Below, one piece after another: positions 53,841 to 62,865 of a stretch of 64,000 nucleotides of DNA. The stretch lies in contig VTTJ01000004.1 in NCBI GenBank assembly GCA_008364785.1, positions 124,001 through 188,000 of the forward strand. Direction: 5' to 3'. Numbering within the stretch: position 1 is the stretch's first letter; each line of letters starts with the position of its first letter. The stretch is from Bacillus sp. BGMRC 2118. Lineage in GTDB: Bacteria; Bacillota; Bacilli; Bacillales; SA4. Under the pieces are notes generated by a model that saw only the letters and a list, made by a program, of their open reading frames with translations, made no database searches and had not been told where the DNA came from. A program made the translations under genes and the position numbers.

Positions 53841-54955
53841 TATTTTACCCACAATCCTTTAATAATACTGATCACTTTCTCTAAATCCTCATCAGTCATC
53901 TTTGTGTCAGAAGGTAAACATATTCCATTCTCAAATAATCTCTCTGACACATCAGAACCAACAAAATCATACTTCTCAAAGAAAGGTTGTTTATGCATTG
54001 GCTTCCATACAGGTCTGGACTCAATGTTTTCTTTTTCCAGAGCCTCCATTATATCTAATGGTCTTACATTTCCGTTTAGAGTAAGTGCAGTTAACCAGTA
54101 GTTTGGCGCATCCCAATCATTTACTGGCATGAACTGGACGCCTCCAAGGCTACTTAACTCTCTTTTATAAGATTCATTAATATATTTTTTCTTTTCAACA
54201 CGTTGGTCTAATACTTTAAGCTGTCCTCTTCCGATACCAGCTACGACATTACTCATACGATAGTTAAAGCCTAGTTCACTATGTTCATAATGTCTTGCTT
54301 GATCTCTTGATTGAGTAGCCCAGAAACGAGTTTTCGCAATTCTTTCTTCATTATCTGAAACAAGCATTCCCCCTCCAGAAGTTGTAATAATTTTGTTACC
54401 GTTAAATGAGAAGATTCCATAATCTCCGAACGTACCCGTGTGTTTACCTTTATAGTACGTACCTAATGATTCAGCGGCATCCTCAATGACTGTTACATTG
54501 TGTTTCTTACAAATCTCCATAATCACATCCATATCCGCTGAATGACCGTATAAATGAACAATTAGAACAGCTTTTACATTTGGATATTTTTCGAATGCCT
54601 TTTCTAAAGCGTTCGGGCACATATTCCATGTTCCTTCATTACTGTCGATAAAGACAGGTGTAGCATTCTGGTAGATGATTGGGTTAGCTGTTGCAGAGAA
54701 TGTTAAGGTCGAGCAAAATACGATATCACCTTCGCCAACACCAGCAGCCTTTAATGCTAAATGAATAGCTCCAGTTCCTGATGATAATGCAGCTGCGGCT
54801 TTTGAACCCACTTTACTAGCAAGCTCATTTTCAAATTGATTCACATTCTCCCCAAGTGGAGCAATCCAGTTTGTATCAAATGCTTCGTTTACATATTGTC
54901 GTTCATATCCTTCCTCACTCATGTGTGGAGAGGATAGAAATATTCTATTTGTCAT
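53840..54955 (-). CDS. DegT/DnrJ/EryC1 aminotransferase (PglE/EpsN-like)
   Basis: 371 aa PLP enzyme with the Schiff-base Lys in FSFNGNKIITTSGGG and the family blocks FLSSPHMSEEGYERQYVNEA, ALSSGTGAIHLALKAAGVG, EDAAESLGTYYKGKHTG. Acts on UDP-4-keto-6-deoxy-GlcNAc supplied by CapD. With the downstream acetyltransferase and PglC-like transferase it forms a bacillosamine-type module. Confidence 0.88.
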   Translation of the reverse strand: MTNRIFLSSPHMSEEGYERQYVNEAFDTNWIAPLGENVNQFENELASKVGSKAAAALSSGTGAIHLALKAAGVGEGDIVFCSTLTFSATANPIIYQNATPVFIDSNEGTWNMCPNALEKAFEKYPNVKAVLIVHLYGHSADMDVIMEICKKHNVTVIEDAAESLGTYYKGKHTGTFGDYGIFSFNGNKIITTSGGGMLVSDNEERIAKTRFWATQSRDQARHYEHSELGFNYRMSNVVAGIGRGQLKVLDQRVEKKKYINESYKRELSSLGGVQFMPVNDWDAPNYWLTALTLNGNVRPLDIMEALEKENIESRPVWKPMHKQPFFEKYDFVGSDVSERLFENGICLPSDTKMTDEDLEKVISIIKGLWVK

Positions 54956-55057
54956 ATTGAGGACTTCCTTTCAGTATGGAGTAATTACGTTATTTAGGTA
55001 ATAAAGACTTGTTAAGAATTATTGATTCTATACAACTCTTTATTATCTAATTTTCAT

Positions 55058-55100
55058 GAAAGAAGTTAGTTGACTTGATAAAGAAACTCAAATCAACTAA
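55058..55100. terminator. Hairpin between gtaB and the aminotransferase gene
   Basis: GTTAGTTGA/TCAACTAAC stem in the 150-bp gap; the minus strand continues TTCTTTC, a weak T-run. Possible attenuator dividing the operon. Confidence 0.4.
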
Positions 55101-55108
55101 CTATATAA

Positions 55109-55993
55109 TTACTTTTCAACTAATTGAGTATTTAGGACTCCTTCTAGATAATCGAGTAGTTCATTACGAATTTCCTTATTCTGCAACGCATACTCAATCG
55201 TTGTTTTAACAAATCCCAACTTCTCTCCAACATCATGACGCTTTCCTTCAAAGTCATAAGCAAACACTCGTTGAATTTCATTAAGCTTCTGAATGGCATC
55301 TGTTAACTGAATTTCTCCACCTGCTCCAATTTCTTGTTGCTCCAAGAACATAAAGATTTCAGGAGTTAAGATGTAACGACCCATTATTGCCAGGTTTGAA
55401 GGAGCTGTTCCTTGCTTTGGCTTCTCGACAAATTGATTGACACTGTATCTGCGTCCAACTTGATCTGTTGGATCGACAATTCCATAACGGTGTGTTTCAG
55501 TCTGTGGTACAGTTTGTACACCGATGACTGAAGCACCTGTTTCTTCGTATTGTTCCATTAGCTGTTGTAGGCAAGGCTTCTCTGATTGAACGATGTCATC
55601 ACCTAGTAGCACTGCAAACGGTTCGTCCCCAATAAACTTACGTGCACACCAGATGGCATGTCCTAATCCCTTGGGCTCTTTTTGACGGATATAATGGATA
55701 TCGACCATGTTTGAAGAGTACTGAACCTGTTCTAACAGGTCCGTTTTCCCTTTTTCCATTAAGTTCTGTTCTAACTCAAATGCATGGTCAAAGTGGTCTT
55801 CGATCGCTCGTTTCCCTTTACCTGTAACAATAATAATATCTTCAATCCCAGACTTGACGGCTTCTTCAACAATGTATTGGATTGTGGGCTTATCGACTAT
55901 AGGAAGCATTTCCTTTGGCATTGCCTTTGTCGCTGGTAAAAACCGTGTACCTAATCCAGCTGCTGGTATAATGGCTTTTCTTACTCTTTTCAT
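55109..55993 (-). CDS. gtaB: UTP-glucose-1-phosphate uridylyltransferase
   Basis: 294 aa. Nucleotidyltransferase motif [20 protein letters not shown], then [28 protein letters not shown] and [20 protein letters not shown] identify GalU/GtaB. Provides UDP-glucose for capsule, teichoic acid and glycolipid synthesis. It sits 15 bp after capD, inside the capsule operon. Confidence 0.93.
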   Translation of the reverse strand: MKRVRKAIIPAAGLGTRFLPATKAMPKEMLPIVDKPTIQYIVEEAVKSGIEDIIIVTGKGKRAIEDHFDHAFELEQNLMEKGKTDLLEQVQYSSNMVDIHYIRQKEPKGLGHAIWCARKFIGDEPFAVLLGDDIVQSEKPCLQQLMEQYEETGASVIGVQTVPQTETHRYGIVDPTDQVGRRYSVNQFVEKPKQGTAPSNLAIMGRYILTPEIFMFLEQQEIGAGGEIQLTDAIQKLNEIQRVFAYDFEGKRHDVGEKLGFVKTTIEYALQNKEIRNELLDYLEGVLNTQLVEK

Positions 55994-56008
55994 TCAATCT
56001 TCCCCCAA

Positions 56009-57886
56009 CTAGTTAATCATGGCTGATTCAATGATTGGTTTAATGGTTAATTCATCAAATCGATTGTTCGCCACATTTAACAGGTAGTTTCTTACATCTT
56101 CAATATCCATGTTTTCATATTCAGTAATGAAGTTATAGATGATGCTTGGATCCACATCTGCTGCTTTGCCGATATGAATCTTTGGAAATACTTGTTCTTT
56201 GTGTACTTCTTCGTCATTCAGTAATTCTTCGTACATTTTCTCTCCAGGTCGAATACCAGAGTAGCGAATGCCGATTTCTTCTATTGAATAGCCGGATAGT
56301 TTAATTAGGTTTTTCGCTAAGTCGACGATCTTCACAGGCTCACCCATGTCTAGAACAAAGATTTCTCCACCTCGTGCTAATACACTCGCTTGGATCACTA
56401 AACGTGATGCTTCTGGAATTGTCATGAAGTAGCGCGTCATTTCTGGGTGAGTTACCGTTACAGGTCCACCAGCTTGAATTTGTTTCTTGAAGAGTGGAAT
56501 CACACTTCCTCTACTTCCTAGTACGTTACCAAAACGAACGGCAACGAACTTCGTTGTTTCACTGTGTCTGTCTATATCTTGAATCACTAGCTCAGCAAAG
56601 CGCTTTGTTGCACCCATGACATTTGTTGGGTTTACCGCTTTATCAGATGAGACAAGGACGAATGTTTCAACCGCAAATGTTGCAGATGCTTCTGCTACAT
56701 TTTTCGTTCCGAATACGTTGTTCTTTACCGCTTCTTCTGGATTACGTTCCATTAACGGCACGTGCTTATGTGCTGCTGCATGGTAGACGATGTTCGGTCT
56801 ATGCTTGTCCATGATCGTGAAGATTTTGTTACGGTCTTGGATATCAGCAATTTCGGTTACGATTTCTGTTTTCGTACCAACGAATTGTGTCAGTAAGTCC
56901 ATTTCAATCGAGTAAATGCTGTTCTCACCATGCCCAAGCAAGACAATTTTCTCTGGGTTAAAGTTCATAATCTGACGACAAATTTCTGAACCAATTGAAC
57001 CACCCGCACCTGTAACAAGTACAACTTTGTCTTTAATTTGAACCGCAATCCTTGCTGAATCCAGCTGTACAGGCTCTCTTCCAAGTAAGTCCTCTACTTG
57101 TACATCACGGAAATGATTCACGGAAACCTTTCCGACCATTAAATCCTCGATACTTGGCATTAGATTTGTCTTTGCTTTTGTTTTGCTACATTCTTCGAAA
57201 ATGACATTTAGTTCTTTCTTACTTAATGAGGGAATGGCAATAACAATGTGATCAATTTCTTTATCCTTTACGATTTCTTCAATAACAGAAGAACCACCTA
57301 GTACCGGAAGACCTAGTATATCTAGGTTTTGCTTTTTTACATCATCATCAATAAAGGCTACTGGCAATAAATCTGCTTCATTGTTTTCCTGTAATTGACG
57401 AACGACCATTGTCCCTGCTGAACCGGCACCAATAATAAGGGCACGTTTCTTAGGAGGTGACGTGTCTTTTGTAAAACGGCTGAGAACCGCTTCATTTACT
57501 AACTGACCACGTAATACTCTCCAAGCGAAGCGAGATCCACCAATTAAGATCATGTGCATCATCCATGCAATCATTAACACACGGACATACACATCTCCAT
57601 TGATGATTAACTGAATGATTGCAGCTGTCCCAATCGATAAGGTGATTGATTTTGCTATCGCAACCAATTCAGGAATACTTGCATACTCCCATGCCCTCTT
57701 GTACAGGTGATAAATCGAAGCAAATACATGGTGACTCATAAAAATGGTAATTGAGCTCAGGAAGAGTGTTGGCATGGATAAAATTGAAATGTCAGGATGT
57801 AAAAAGAAATAGGCCATATAAATTGATAGTAAGACAATGGCTGAATCAATCATAAGTAATAGTGCTAATCGACTACGATAGGTCAT
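56009..57886 (-). CDS. capD: Membrane-bound UDP-GlcNAc 4,6-dehydratase (CapD/EpsC/PglF-type)
   Basis: 625 aa: four N-terminal membrane helices (to about residue 125), a CoA-like Rossmann part (ALIIGAGSAGTMVVRQLQ) and a C-terminal SDR (TGAGGSIGSEICRQIM; YHAAAHKHVPLMERNPEEAV; SSDKAVNPTNVMGATKRFAE with Met in place of the catalytic Tyr, normal for this class). It makes UDP-4-keto-6-deoxy sugar for the aminotransferase module. Confidence 0.9.
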   Translation of the reverse strand: MTYRSRLALLLMIDSAIVLLSIYMAYFFLHPDISILSMPTLFLSSITIFMSHHVFASIYHLYKRAWEYASIPELVAIAKSITLSIGTAAIIQLIINGDVYVRVLMIAWMMHMILIGGSRFAWRVLRGQLVNEAVLSRFTKDTSPPKKRALIIGAGSAGTMVVRQLQENNEADLLPVAFIDDDVKKQNLDILGLPVLGGSSVIEEIVKDKEIDHIVIAIPSLSKKELNVIFEECSKTKAKTNLMPSIEDLMVGKVSVNHFRDVQVEDLLGREPVQLDSARIAVQIKDKVVLVTGAGGSIGSEICRQIMNFNPEKIVLLGHGENSIYSIEMDLLTQFVGTKTEIVTEIADIQDRNKIFTIMDKHRPNIVYHAAAHKHVPLMERNPEEAVKNNVFGTKNVAEASATFAVETFVLVSSDKAVNPTNVMGATKRFAELVIQDIDRHSETTKFVAVRFGNVLGSRGSVIPLFKKQIQAGGPVTVTHPEMTRYFMTIPEASRLVIQASVLARGGEIFVLDMGEPVKIVDLAKNLIKLSGYSIEEIGIRYSGIRPGEKMYEELLNDEEVHKEQVFPKIHIGKAADVDPSIIYNFITEYENMDIEDVRNYLLNVANNRFDELTIKPIIESAMIN

Positions 57887-58047
57887 CGTTGGTACTCCTC
57901 CTTTCTCGATCGTTGGAGCACCAACTTTCGAAAACCATTTTGTGGTAATATATCCTTATTTTGAGATATACGGACAGTGAAAAAGCGATAGCTGAGGTCC
58001 TATGAAATTCAGTACATCGGTATCGCTTGTGTGGTTGTGTATTTGAT

Positions 58048-58815
58048 TTATCCGAAAATCCCTAAAAACTTACTTTTCTTGATTCTTTCTGGTGGTCCGG
58101 TAAACACAGTCTTACCGTCTACTAAGAGCTCTGCATTTTCACTGAATGCATACACAGGCTGGATACCGTATTCCTTTTCAACCAGCTCGTATGCTGCAGG
58201 TAATCGGAAATTGCGGCTCGTTGTGTTATGAGCATCTGATGCAATAAAATGAGTAAGATTTGCTTCAAGTAGCTGGTGAGAGAACTTTTTCACTTTCTTC
58301 CCCGAGTCACCTACCAGACTTGATGCTGTCACTTGCGTTAGTGCACCGTTACTTACCAGGTTGTATAATACATCAGGATTTTCCACAATTTCTGAATTGC
58401 GTTCAGGATGTACAATAATCGGTGTTAGTTCCTTCATTTGTATGTCATATAGAAGTCTCTCTGTATATCGCGGAACATGATTAGAAGGTAATTCAATGAA
58501 TACATATTTCCCACCATCATTCATTGTTAGAATTCTATCATTCTCATAGTCTTCTAAAATCTCTCCAAAAATACGAGGTTCTTGACCAGGTAAGATCGTC
58601 AGTGGAATATTCTCGCGTTCTAACGCTGCGTTCAGTTCCACGACCTTCTTTATAATGATGTTTTTCGTATTTTCGTACTTACTTGTAAAGTGAGGAGTCG
58701 CAATGATAGAGGTAATACCTTGTGCAACAGCCTCTTTTGCCATCAGTAAAGATTCTTTTAGGTCTTTCGGACCATCATCAATACCATGCAAAATGTGACA
58801 ATGAATGTCTATCAT
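58048..58815 (-). CDS. capC: PHP-family protein-tyrosine phosphatase (CapC/YwqE)
   Basis: 255 aa with the metal-ligand motif MIDIHCHILHGIDDGP, TPHFTSKY, IFIELPSNHVP and HPERNSE, and DAHN near the C terminus. Dephosphorylates the tyrosine cluster of the CapB kinase, thereby regulating capsule chain length. 107 bp after capB. Confidence 0.9.
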   Translation of the reverse strand: MIDIHCHILHGIDDGPKDLKESLLMAKEAVAQGITSIIATPHFTSKYENTKNIIIKKVVELNAALERENIPLTILPGQEPRIFGEILEDYENDRILTMNDGGKYVFIELPSNHVPRYTERLLYDIQMKELTPIIVHPERNSEIVENPDVLYNLVSNGALTQVTASSLVGDSGKKVKKFSHQLLEANLTHFIASDAHNTTSRNFRLPAAYELVEKEYGIQPVYAFSENAELLVDGKTVFTGPPERIKKSKFLGIFG

Positions 58816-58922
58816 GACAATCTCCCCTTTATTTCACGCCCATTCGACACTTTATTATCCTACCATACAATTTCGGAAGTCGAAACGGGTATATTTTGTC
58901 GAATTATGACTATTTTACTATA

Positions 58923-59615
58923 TTAATTTCCGTAATAATAATAGTACTGACTATCCTTCATTTGCTTGTTGTTTAAGACAACGCCTAGTAGCTTTGCCTT
59001 TGCATTGGATAGTAATTCCTTCGCCTTAAGCGCTGCTTCATTTTCCGTGTTTCCACTGCTAACAACTAGGATTACACCATTACATTGATTTGCTAATACT
59101 TGTGCATCTGTTACCGCAAGAACTGGAGGCGTATCAAATATGACAATATCAAACAGCTCATAAGCTGCAGCTAAGAAATCCTCCATCGAACGAGAACCTA
59201 GTAATTCTGCCGGGTTTGGCGGAATCGGACCACTAGTTAACACAAACAGATTTTCTTGTTCTGTTTCATGAATCGCGTCTTTTAGTTCTGCTTGCTTAGT
59301 AAGCAGGTTTGTTAATCCAATGGTATTCGTGAATCGGAATGTGTAATGCACCGTTGGTTTTCTAAGGTCAGCATCAACAAGTAATACCTTTTTCCCTTGC
59401 TGTGCAAAGACAACTGCCATGTTTGCTGTAGTTGTTGATTTCCCTTCAGCTGGACCAGAAGATGTTACTAACAGTGAACGCATCGTTTGATCTACTGTTG
59501 AGAATTGAATGTTCGTACGAATTGTTTTATATTGCTCTGAAATCGGTGATTTTGGGTTTGTAATTGTAATTAAGCTTCTATTTAACTTTTGCAACATTGT
59601 ATTTTTACGAGCCAA
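58923..59615 (-). CDS. capB: BY-kinase, capsule regulatory tyrosine kinase (CapB/YwqD)
   Basis: 230 aa from TTG 59615 (AAGAGGTGA six bases upstream; the in-frame GTG at 59624 lies within that site). Walker A SSGPAEGKSTTTANMA, Walker A' LLVDADLRKPTVHY, Walker B IVIFDTPPVLAV, and a C-terminal tyrosine cluster (SQYYYYYGN) that becomes autophosphorylated. Partner of CapA, which overlaps it by 11 bp. Confidence 0.92.
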   Translation of the reverse strand: MARKNTMLQKLNRSLITITNPKSPISEQYKTIRTNIQFSTVDQTMRSLLVTSSGPAEGKSTTTANMAVVFAQQGKKVLLVDADLRKPTVHYTFRFTNTIGLTNLLTKQAELKDAIHETEQENLFVLTSGPIPPNPAELLGSRSMEDFLAAAYELFDIVIFDTPPVLAVTDAQVLANQCNGVILVVSSGNTENEAALKAKELLSNAKAKLLGVVLNNKQMKDSQYYYYYGN

Positions 59616-60339
59616 GTGATTCACCTCTTACTTTTACGTTTTTCTTCTTATCCTTTGTTGTCACCTTGAATTCATTATCTTCTGTAATGACCATAATCGC
59701 ACCAAGTACAGGTAGCTCTAATAGCTTCTCAATATCTTGCTCTGTCTTGATCGTGTTATCTAGATATTCAAGTAAGAATGCTAGTCCCACTCCAAGCATT
59801 GCGCCTACAACGAAGGCAATTGCCATATTTAATTCAGGGTTTGGCTTCACTGGATGTGGATTTTCTGGTACTTCTGCTTGAGACAGGATACTTACGTTAT
59901 CGACACTCATAATAGAAAGGATTTCTGATTTGAATACGGATGCGATCGTGTTCGCAATTTCCGCAGCCATTTCTGGATTTGGATCTTCTACTTTAATATT
60001 CACAACCTGTGAGTTGTTTTCACTTGAAACGGCTACTTCACCAATTTCTTCAAGGTTTAATTGTTCTTTAACTTTTTCAAGTATTGTTGGGCTTTTTATG
60101 ATCACACTATACGTATTAATTAATTGTAGGTTTGTTTGAACTTCACCGACGTTATACGTTTGTTGGTCTGTCTTCTTTTGGTTAACAAGTAGTTGTGTAG
60201 ATGCAGAGTAAATCGGTGTTAAATAGAAGTAACTAACGACTCCACTCGCGATCGTCGCGATAATCGTTATAATGGCAATCATTGCAAAACGCTTTTTTAA
60301 TGTTTGAAATAACTCTTTTAAGCTTATTGTTTCTTCCAT
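59605..60339 (-). CDS. capA: Wzz/CapA-type chain-length regulator and BY-kinase activator
   Basis: 244 aa with two membrane helices (about 18-40 and 170-191), an external coiled loop between, and the Pro-rich Wzz motif PENPHPVKPNPELN just before helix 2. The cytoplasmic C terminus activates CapB. AGGAGGACATT precedes the ATG. First gene of the capsule operon; its promoter must lie in the 680-bp region to 61019, which contains several short palindromes. Confidence 0.9.
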   Translation of the reverse strand: MEETISLKELFQTLKKRFAMIAIITIIATIASGVVSYFYLTPIYSASTQLLVNQKKTDQQTYNVGEVQTNLQLINTYSVIIKSPTILEKVKEQLNLEEIGEVAVSSENNSQVVNIKVEDPNPEMAAEIANTIASVFKSEILSIMSVDNVSILSQAEVPENPHPVKPNPELNMAIAFVVGAMLGVGLAFLLEYLDNTIKTEQDIEKLLELPVLGAIMVITEDNEFKVTTKDKKKNVKVRGESLGS

Positions 60340-60797
60340 AATGTCCTCCTGCGTGATCTATTGAAATTGTTTTTATCTTAAAAGCTTTTCTACGTGTTTG
60401 AGTATACCAATTATCTGGCGTCTAAGTAGTCCCTAAAATTTTTCCAATTAGGTCTTTCGTAGCAGCACTGCTATTCTAGTATTTTTTACTAGAAATAAAA
60501 ATACACTTTATCATACAACATTCTACATATATCTTCAAACGCATCATACATAATCTGACATTCCATTTTGCTTGTAAAAAAGCTAGTGTGTCGTCTTCTT
60601 TCCTTGTAAACACTAAGCGTAACTGCCTGTCTTATCTAGGAATAGAGTACGTTCTTGGGCATGCTTGAATGTCCGTCGTTTGGGAAGTATTTGTGTCGAT
60701 TCCTGTCTTTTATCGTCGTAAAATTTATTTATGACATAGGTCCATATGACCTTTTTATCCAGAATGATGCATAAATGGCCAGAAAATATGGAATGCT
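60340..60797. promoter_or_regulatory. Capsule operon upstream region
   Basis: On the minus strand a TATACT box lies about 65 nt before capA (in GGTATACTCAAAC), without a clear -35. Palindromes CTAGTATTTTTTACTAG (60476-60492) and AGGTCCATATGACCT (near 60738) are visible. No gene. Confidence 0.4.
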
Positions 60798-60820
60798 ACT
60801 TAGCATGATACATGCTAAGT
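60798..60820. promoter_or_regulatory. 23-bp inverted repeat ACTTAGCATG-ATA-CATGCTAAGT
   Basis: Ten-base perfect arms around a 3-nt centre, without T-runs. Between the capsule operon and the rightward riboswitch unit; looks like an operator, though a stable short hairpin is possible. Confidence 0.5.
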
Positions 60821-60824
60821 GGCG

Positions 60825-60855
60825 GACAGATGGACAGGTTCCTTGATCCGTAAAT
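60825..60855. repeat. Family A repeat
   Basis: GGACAGATGGACAGGTTCCTTGATCC. Confidence 0.5.
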
Positions 60856-61018
60856 CGGTTCGTGAATCATGCTATATTGAAACTTTATGTTCTACTCCAT
60901 TACCTACTTTTGCAGGATAATTTGACTAGAAACCAAAGATTATGTCGGAAACTCATTTCCAATTTATTCAAGAAACGACAACTTTTGTACTAGTAGAATG
61001 ATAGACTTTTATCAAATA

Positions 61019-61112
61019 GGAGAAAGGCACAACCACTGAAAGGTGGCGTCGCAAAGCTACAGGGGCTATCGCCGGATACGGTAAGCCAGCCAGCTACCCC
61101 ACTAATTATTTG
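61019..61112 (+). ncRNA. c-di-GMP-I (GEMM)-like riboswitch with ribosome-binding-site platform
   Basis: Plus-strand blocks align with the GEMM-I core: AGGCACAACC, CACTGAAAGGTGG (P2 with GAAA), GTCGCAAAGCTACAGGGGCTA, and GCCAGCCAGCTACC. The 3' strand CTACC can pair with GGTAG in GGTAGGGGG, the ribosome binding site of the following 43-codon gene, so a translational switch is plausible. The match is looser than at 6818, hence lower confidence. Confidence 0.65.
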
Positions 61113-61124
61113 GTAGGGGGAATC

Positions 61125-61256
61125 ATGATGCCGTATTATTCATTTAAAGAGTACTGGACGCCATTACGCTTATTTCGAATCCGTTTATTTAAATGTCACG
61201 ACAATGGACGTCTCTTTATTAAGATCGGAAATCGCGCACGTAAGCAGTTGATCTAA
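61125..61256 (+). CDS. Small basic protein (43 aa) behind the riboswitch
   Basis: ATG at 61125 (a second ATG follows directly), AGGGGG 4-5 nt upstream. MMPYYSFKEYWTPLRLFRIR then a basic, hydrophobic C-terminal half with one Cys-His pair (KCHDNG) and RARKQLI tail. No homologue recognised. Its control by a c-di-GMP-I-like aptamer suggests it acts in motility, biofilm or surface change. Confidence 0.6.
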   Translation: MMPYYSFKEYWTPLRLFRIRLFKCHDNGRLFIKIGNRARKQLI

Positions 61257-61292
61257 ACCCAAAGGACAGAAATAATAATGGAGGAAAGATGA

Positions 61293-61577
61293 ATGACCCA
61301 CTTCTCAATACTAGATCGTAGAAGGTCCATCAAGGAGTCTTATCCTACATGTGATTACTGTCATCAACACATCATTGACTGCACCTTACAATATGAAGTA
61401 TTCGATCACATGCATTGGGTGTGTTATCACTATTCCGTCGAACACGGCTCACTTCACCAGAACGAGCCTTGCGAAGATCCGCGCTGTCCTACGCTTGTAC
61501 TGAGGGAGGGACAAAGAGACAGGTTTCTTCGCCCGCACTTGGAATGGAGTTCTTTTACGAAAAAATTGAGTTTTTAA
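61293..61577 (+). CDS. Small Cys/His-rich protein, C terminus repeat-derived
   Basis: 94 aa; GGAGGAAAGATGA before the ATG. CDYCHQHI around residue 23 and CEDPRC around 63 could form a zinc ribbon. The last 25 residues (REGQRDRFLRPHLEWSS) come from a family A-like repeat, so the original end may be lost. It lies 36 bp after the 43-codon gene and is probably cotranscribed. No function known. Confidence 0.5.
   Translation: MTHFSILDRRRSIKESYPTCDYCHQHIIDCTLQYEVFDHMHWVCYHYSVEHGSLHQNEPCEDPRCPTLVLREGQRDRFLRPHLEWSSFTKKLSF
61503..61535. repeat. Degenerate family A repeat within the coding region
   Basis: GGGACAAAGAGACAGGTTTC TTCGCCC, in frame with the 61293 gene. Confidence 0.4.
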
Positions 61578-61613
61578 CCGTTCTTCTTACATATATTTAT
61601 ACATAATGATATG

Positions 61614-61637
61614 AGCCCTGATGAGTAGGGCTTTTTT
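61614..61637 (+). terminator. Terminator of the riboswitch operon
   Basis: AGCCCT/AGGGCT stem followed by TTTTTT. Confidence 0.75.
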
Positions 61638-61755
61638 CTATTGTAATACCTTTACCTTCACTTCTATACTTCTTATCCGTCTTGTTGTCCTCTATTTATT
61701 TGTTTCTTTTCTTAGTACACTAGTAGGTAATATAATTTGAAAGGACGCAGGAACC

Positions 61756-62214
61756 ATGAACTATCAATCAACACATGAATTTTTTGATACTTATAACTTT
61801 CATGACGGTCGCTTCATCAACGTTACATCAGATAATGAGACAGTCACCTTTAATCTTGAATACATCTATCTTTCCGAACATCACCCTCTCAATCCATTTG
61901 ATGTTGCAAAAAGTATTGGCCCAGTACGCCTTACCTTCCAAGGTGTGAAAGAAAGTAAAGGGATTATCCATGAAAAAAAGAACGAACAGCATGTTCCGCT
62001 CTCTACGCTTACGCCCAATGATGCCCTGGCATTTAAACAGAAGGAAGTAGATGGGGGCTATTTATATGAAATGCTCGCAAACGATGTAAAGCTCTTGCCT
62101 TTTTGCACGATACACGTCATCGCTTCAGGTTTTACGATTGAATGGGATACATTTGGGGAAGATGCTTGGTATGTTGGGTGGGATGGAAAGGCATGTTCTA
62201 ATCAAAGAGAATAA
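61756..62214 (+). CDS. Hypothetical protein
   Basis: 152 aa; GAAAGGACGCAGGAACC before the ATG. Acidic soluble protein with TYNFHDGRFINV near the N terminus and EWDTFGEDAWYVGWDGKACS at the C terminus. Family not recognised. Monocistronic, preceded by a terminator. Confidence 0.6.
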   Translation: MNYQSTHEFFDTYNFHDGRFINVTSDNETVTFNLEYIYLSEHHPLNPFDVAKSIGPVRLTFQGVKESKGIIHEKKNEQHVPLSTLTPNDALAFKQKEVDGGYLYEMLANDVKLLPFCTIHVIASGFTIEWDTFGEDAWYVGWDGKACSNQRE

Positions 62215-62465
62215 TTTTTTTAATGTACAAGGAAAAGTTCCTTAGACCACACATAGGAAGTACTCCTAATTTAGTAGGATAAGAAATTGCTTAAGTAATA
62301 GTTTATTGGATATATTTCCATACATAATGTCACATATAAATGAAGTATCTATATATATGTAATGGTTAACTTTTTTATTGAAGGTGATAATTTAGGAACT
62401 GTTTCTCCCGTTAAATAAAATCACTTTCATATAATTAAACATCCTGTGTGTATTTTTGGGAAATG

Positions 62466-62494
62466 TTGTGAATTCTTTTTTTACAAGGTATAAT
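62466..62494 (+). promoter_or_regulatory. SigA-type promoter of the three-gene cassette
   Basis: TTGTGA (62466-62471), 17 nt, TATAAT (62489-62494); the ATG is 36 bp further. The 62.22-62.53 kb gap holds only this and a degenerate family A scrap (AGTTCCTTAGACCACAC). Confidence 0.55.
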
Positions 62495-62529
62495 ACAAAT
62501 AAAATATATAGTAAGCAGGAGGCAAGTTT

Positions 62530-62865
62530 ATGAGTGAAGTCTCTATAAAGTTTATTTATAAATTTGATTCAGAATATAATCCCGTTTATACAAACGGAGC
62601 TTATGGCGGTGCAACTCCAAACGGAGAAATAGTAATAAATTATTACCTTGAACGTCAACCAATTCCATATACAGAAGTAAAAACAGTAAATGTTAATAAC
62701 GGAGAATTATTAGAATCATCAATTGTTGAACCAGTTGAACATAATGAAAATGTAGTCAGATATGTTTCTACTGGTGTCGTAATGAATTTAAAGACTGCAA
62801 AAGAGATACACGAATGGTTAGGAATGCATATTAGTCAACTTGAGTTGGAGGGAGGGGGATCTTGA
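62530..62865 (+). CDS. Unknown protein, gene 1 of a three-gene overlapping cassette
   Basis: 111 aa; AGCAGGAGGCAAG before ATG. IKFIYKFDSEYNPVYTNGAY and GEIVINYYLERQPIPYTEV form a conserved-looking N-terminal part; no signal peptide or membrane helix. Stop and next start overlap as TGATG. Reminiscent of small proteins in accessory operons; function unknown. Confidence 0.6.
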   Translation: MSEVSIKFIYKFDSEYNPVYTNGAYGGATPNGEIVINYYLERQPIPYTEVKTVNVNNGELLESSIVEPVEHNENVVRYVSTGVVMNLKTAKEIHEWLGMHISQLELEGGGS

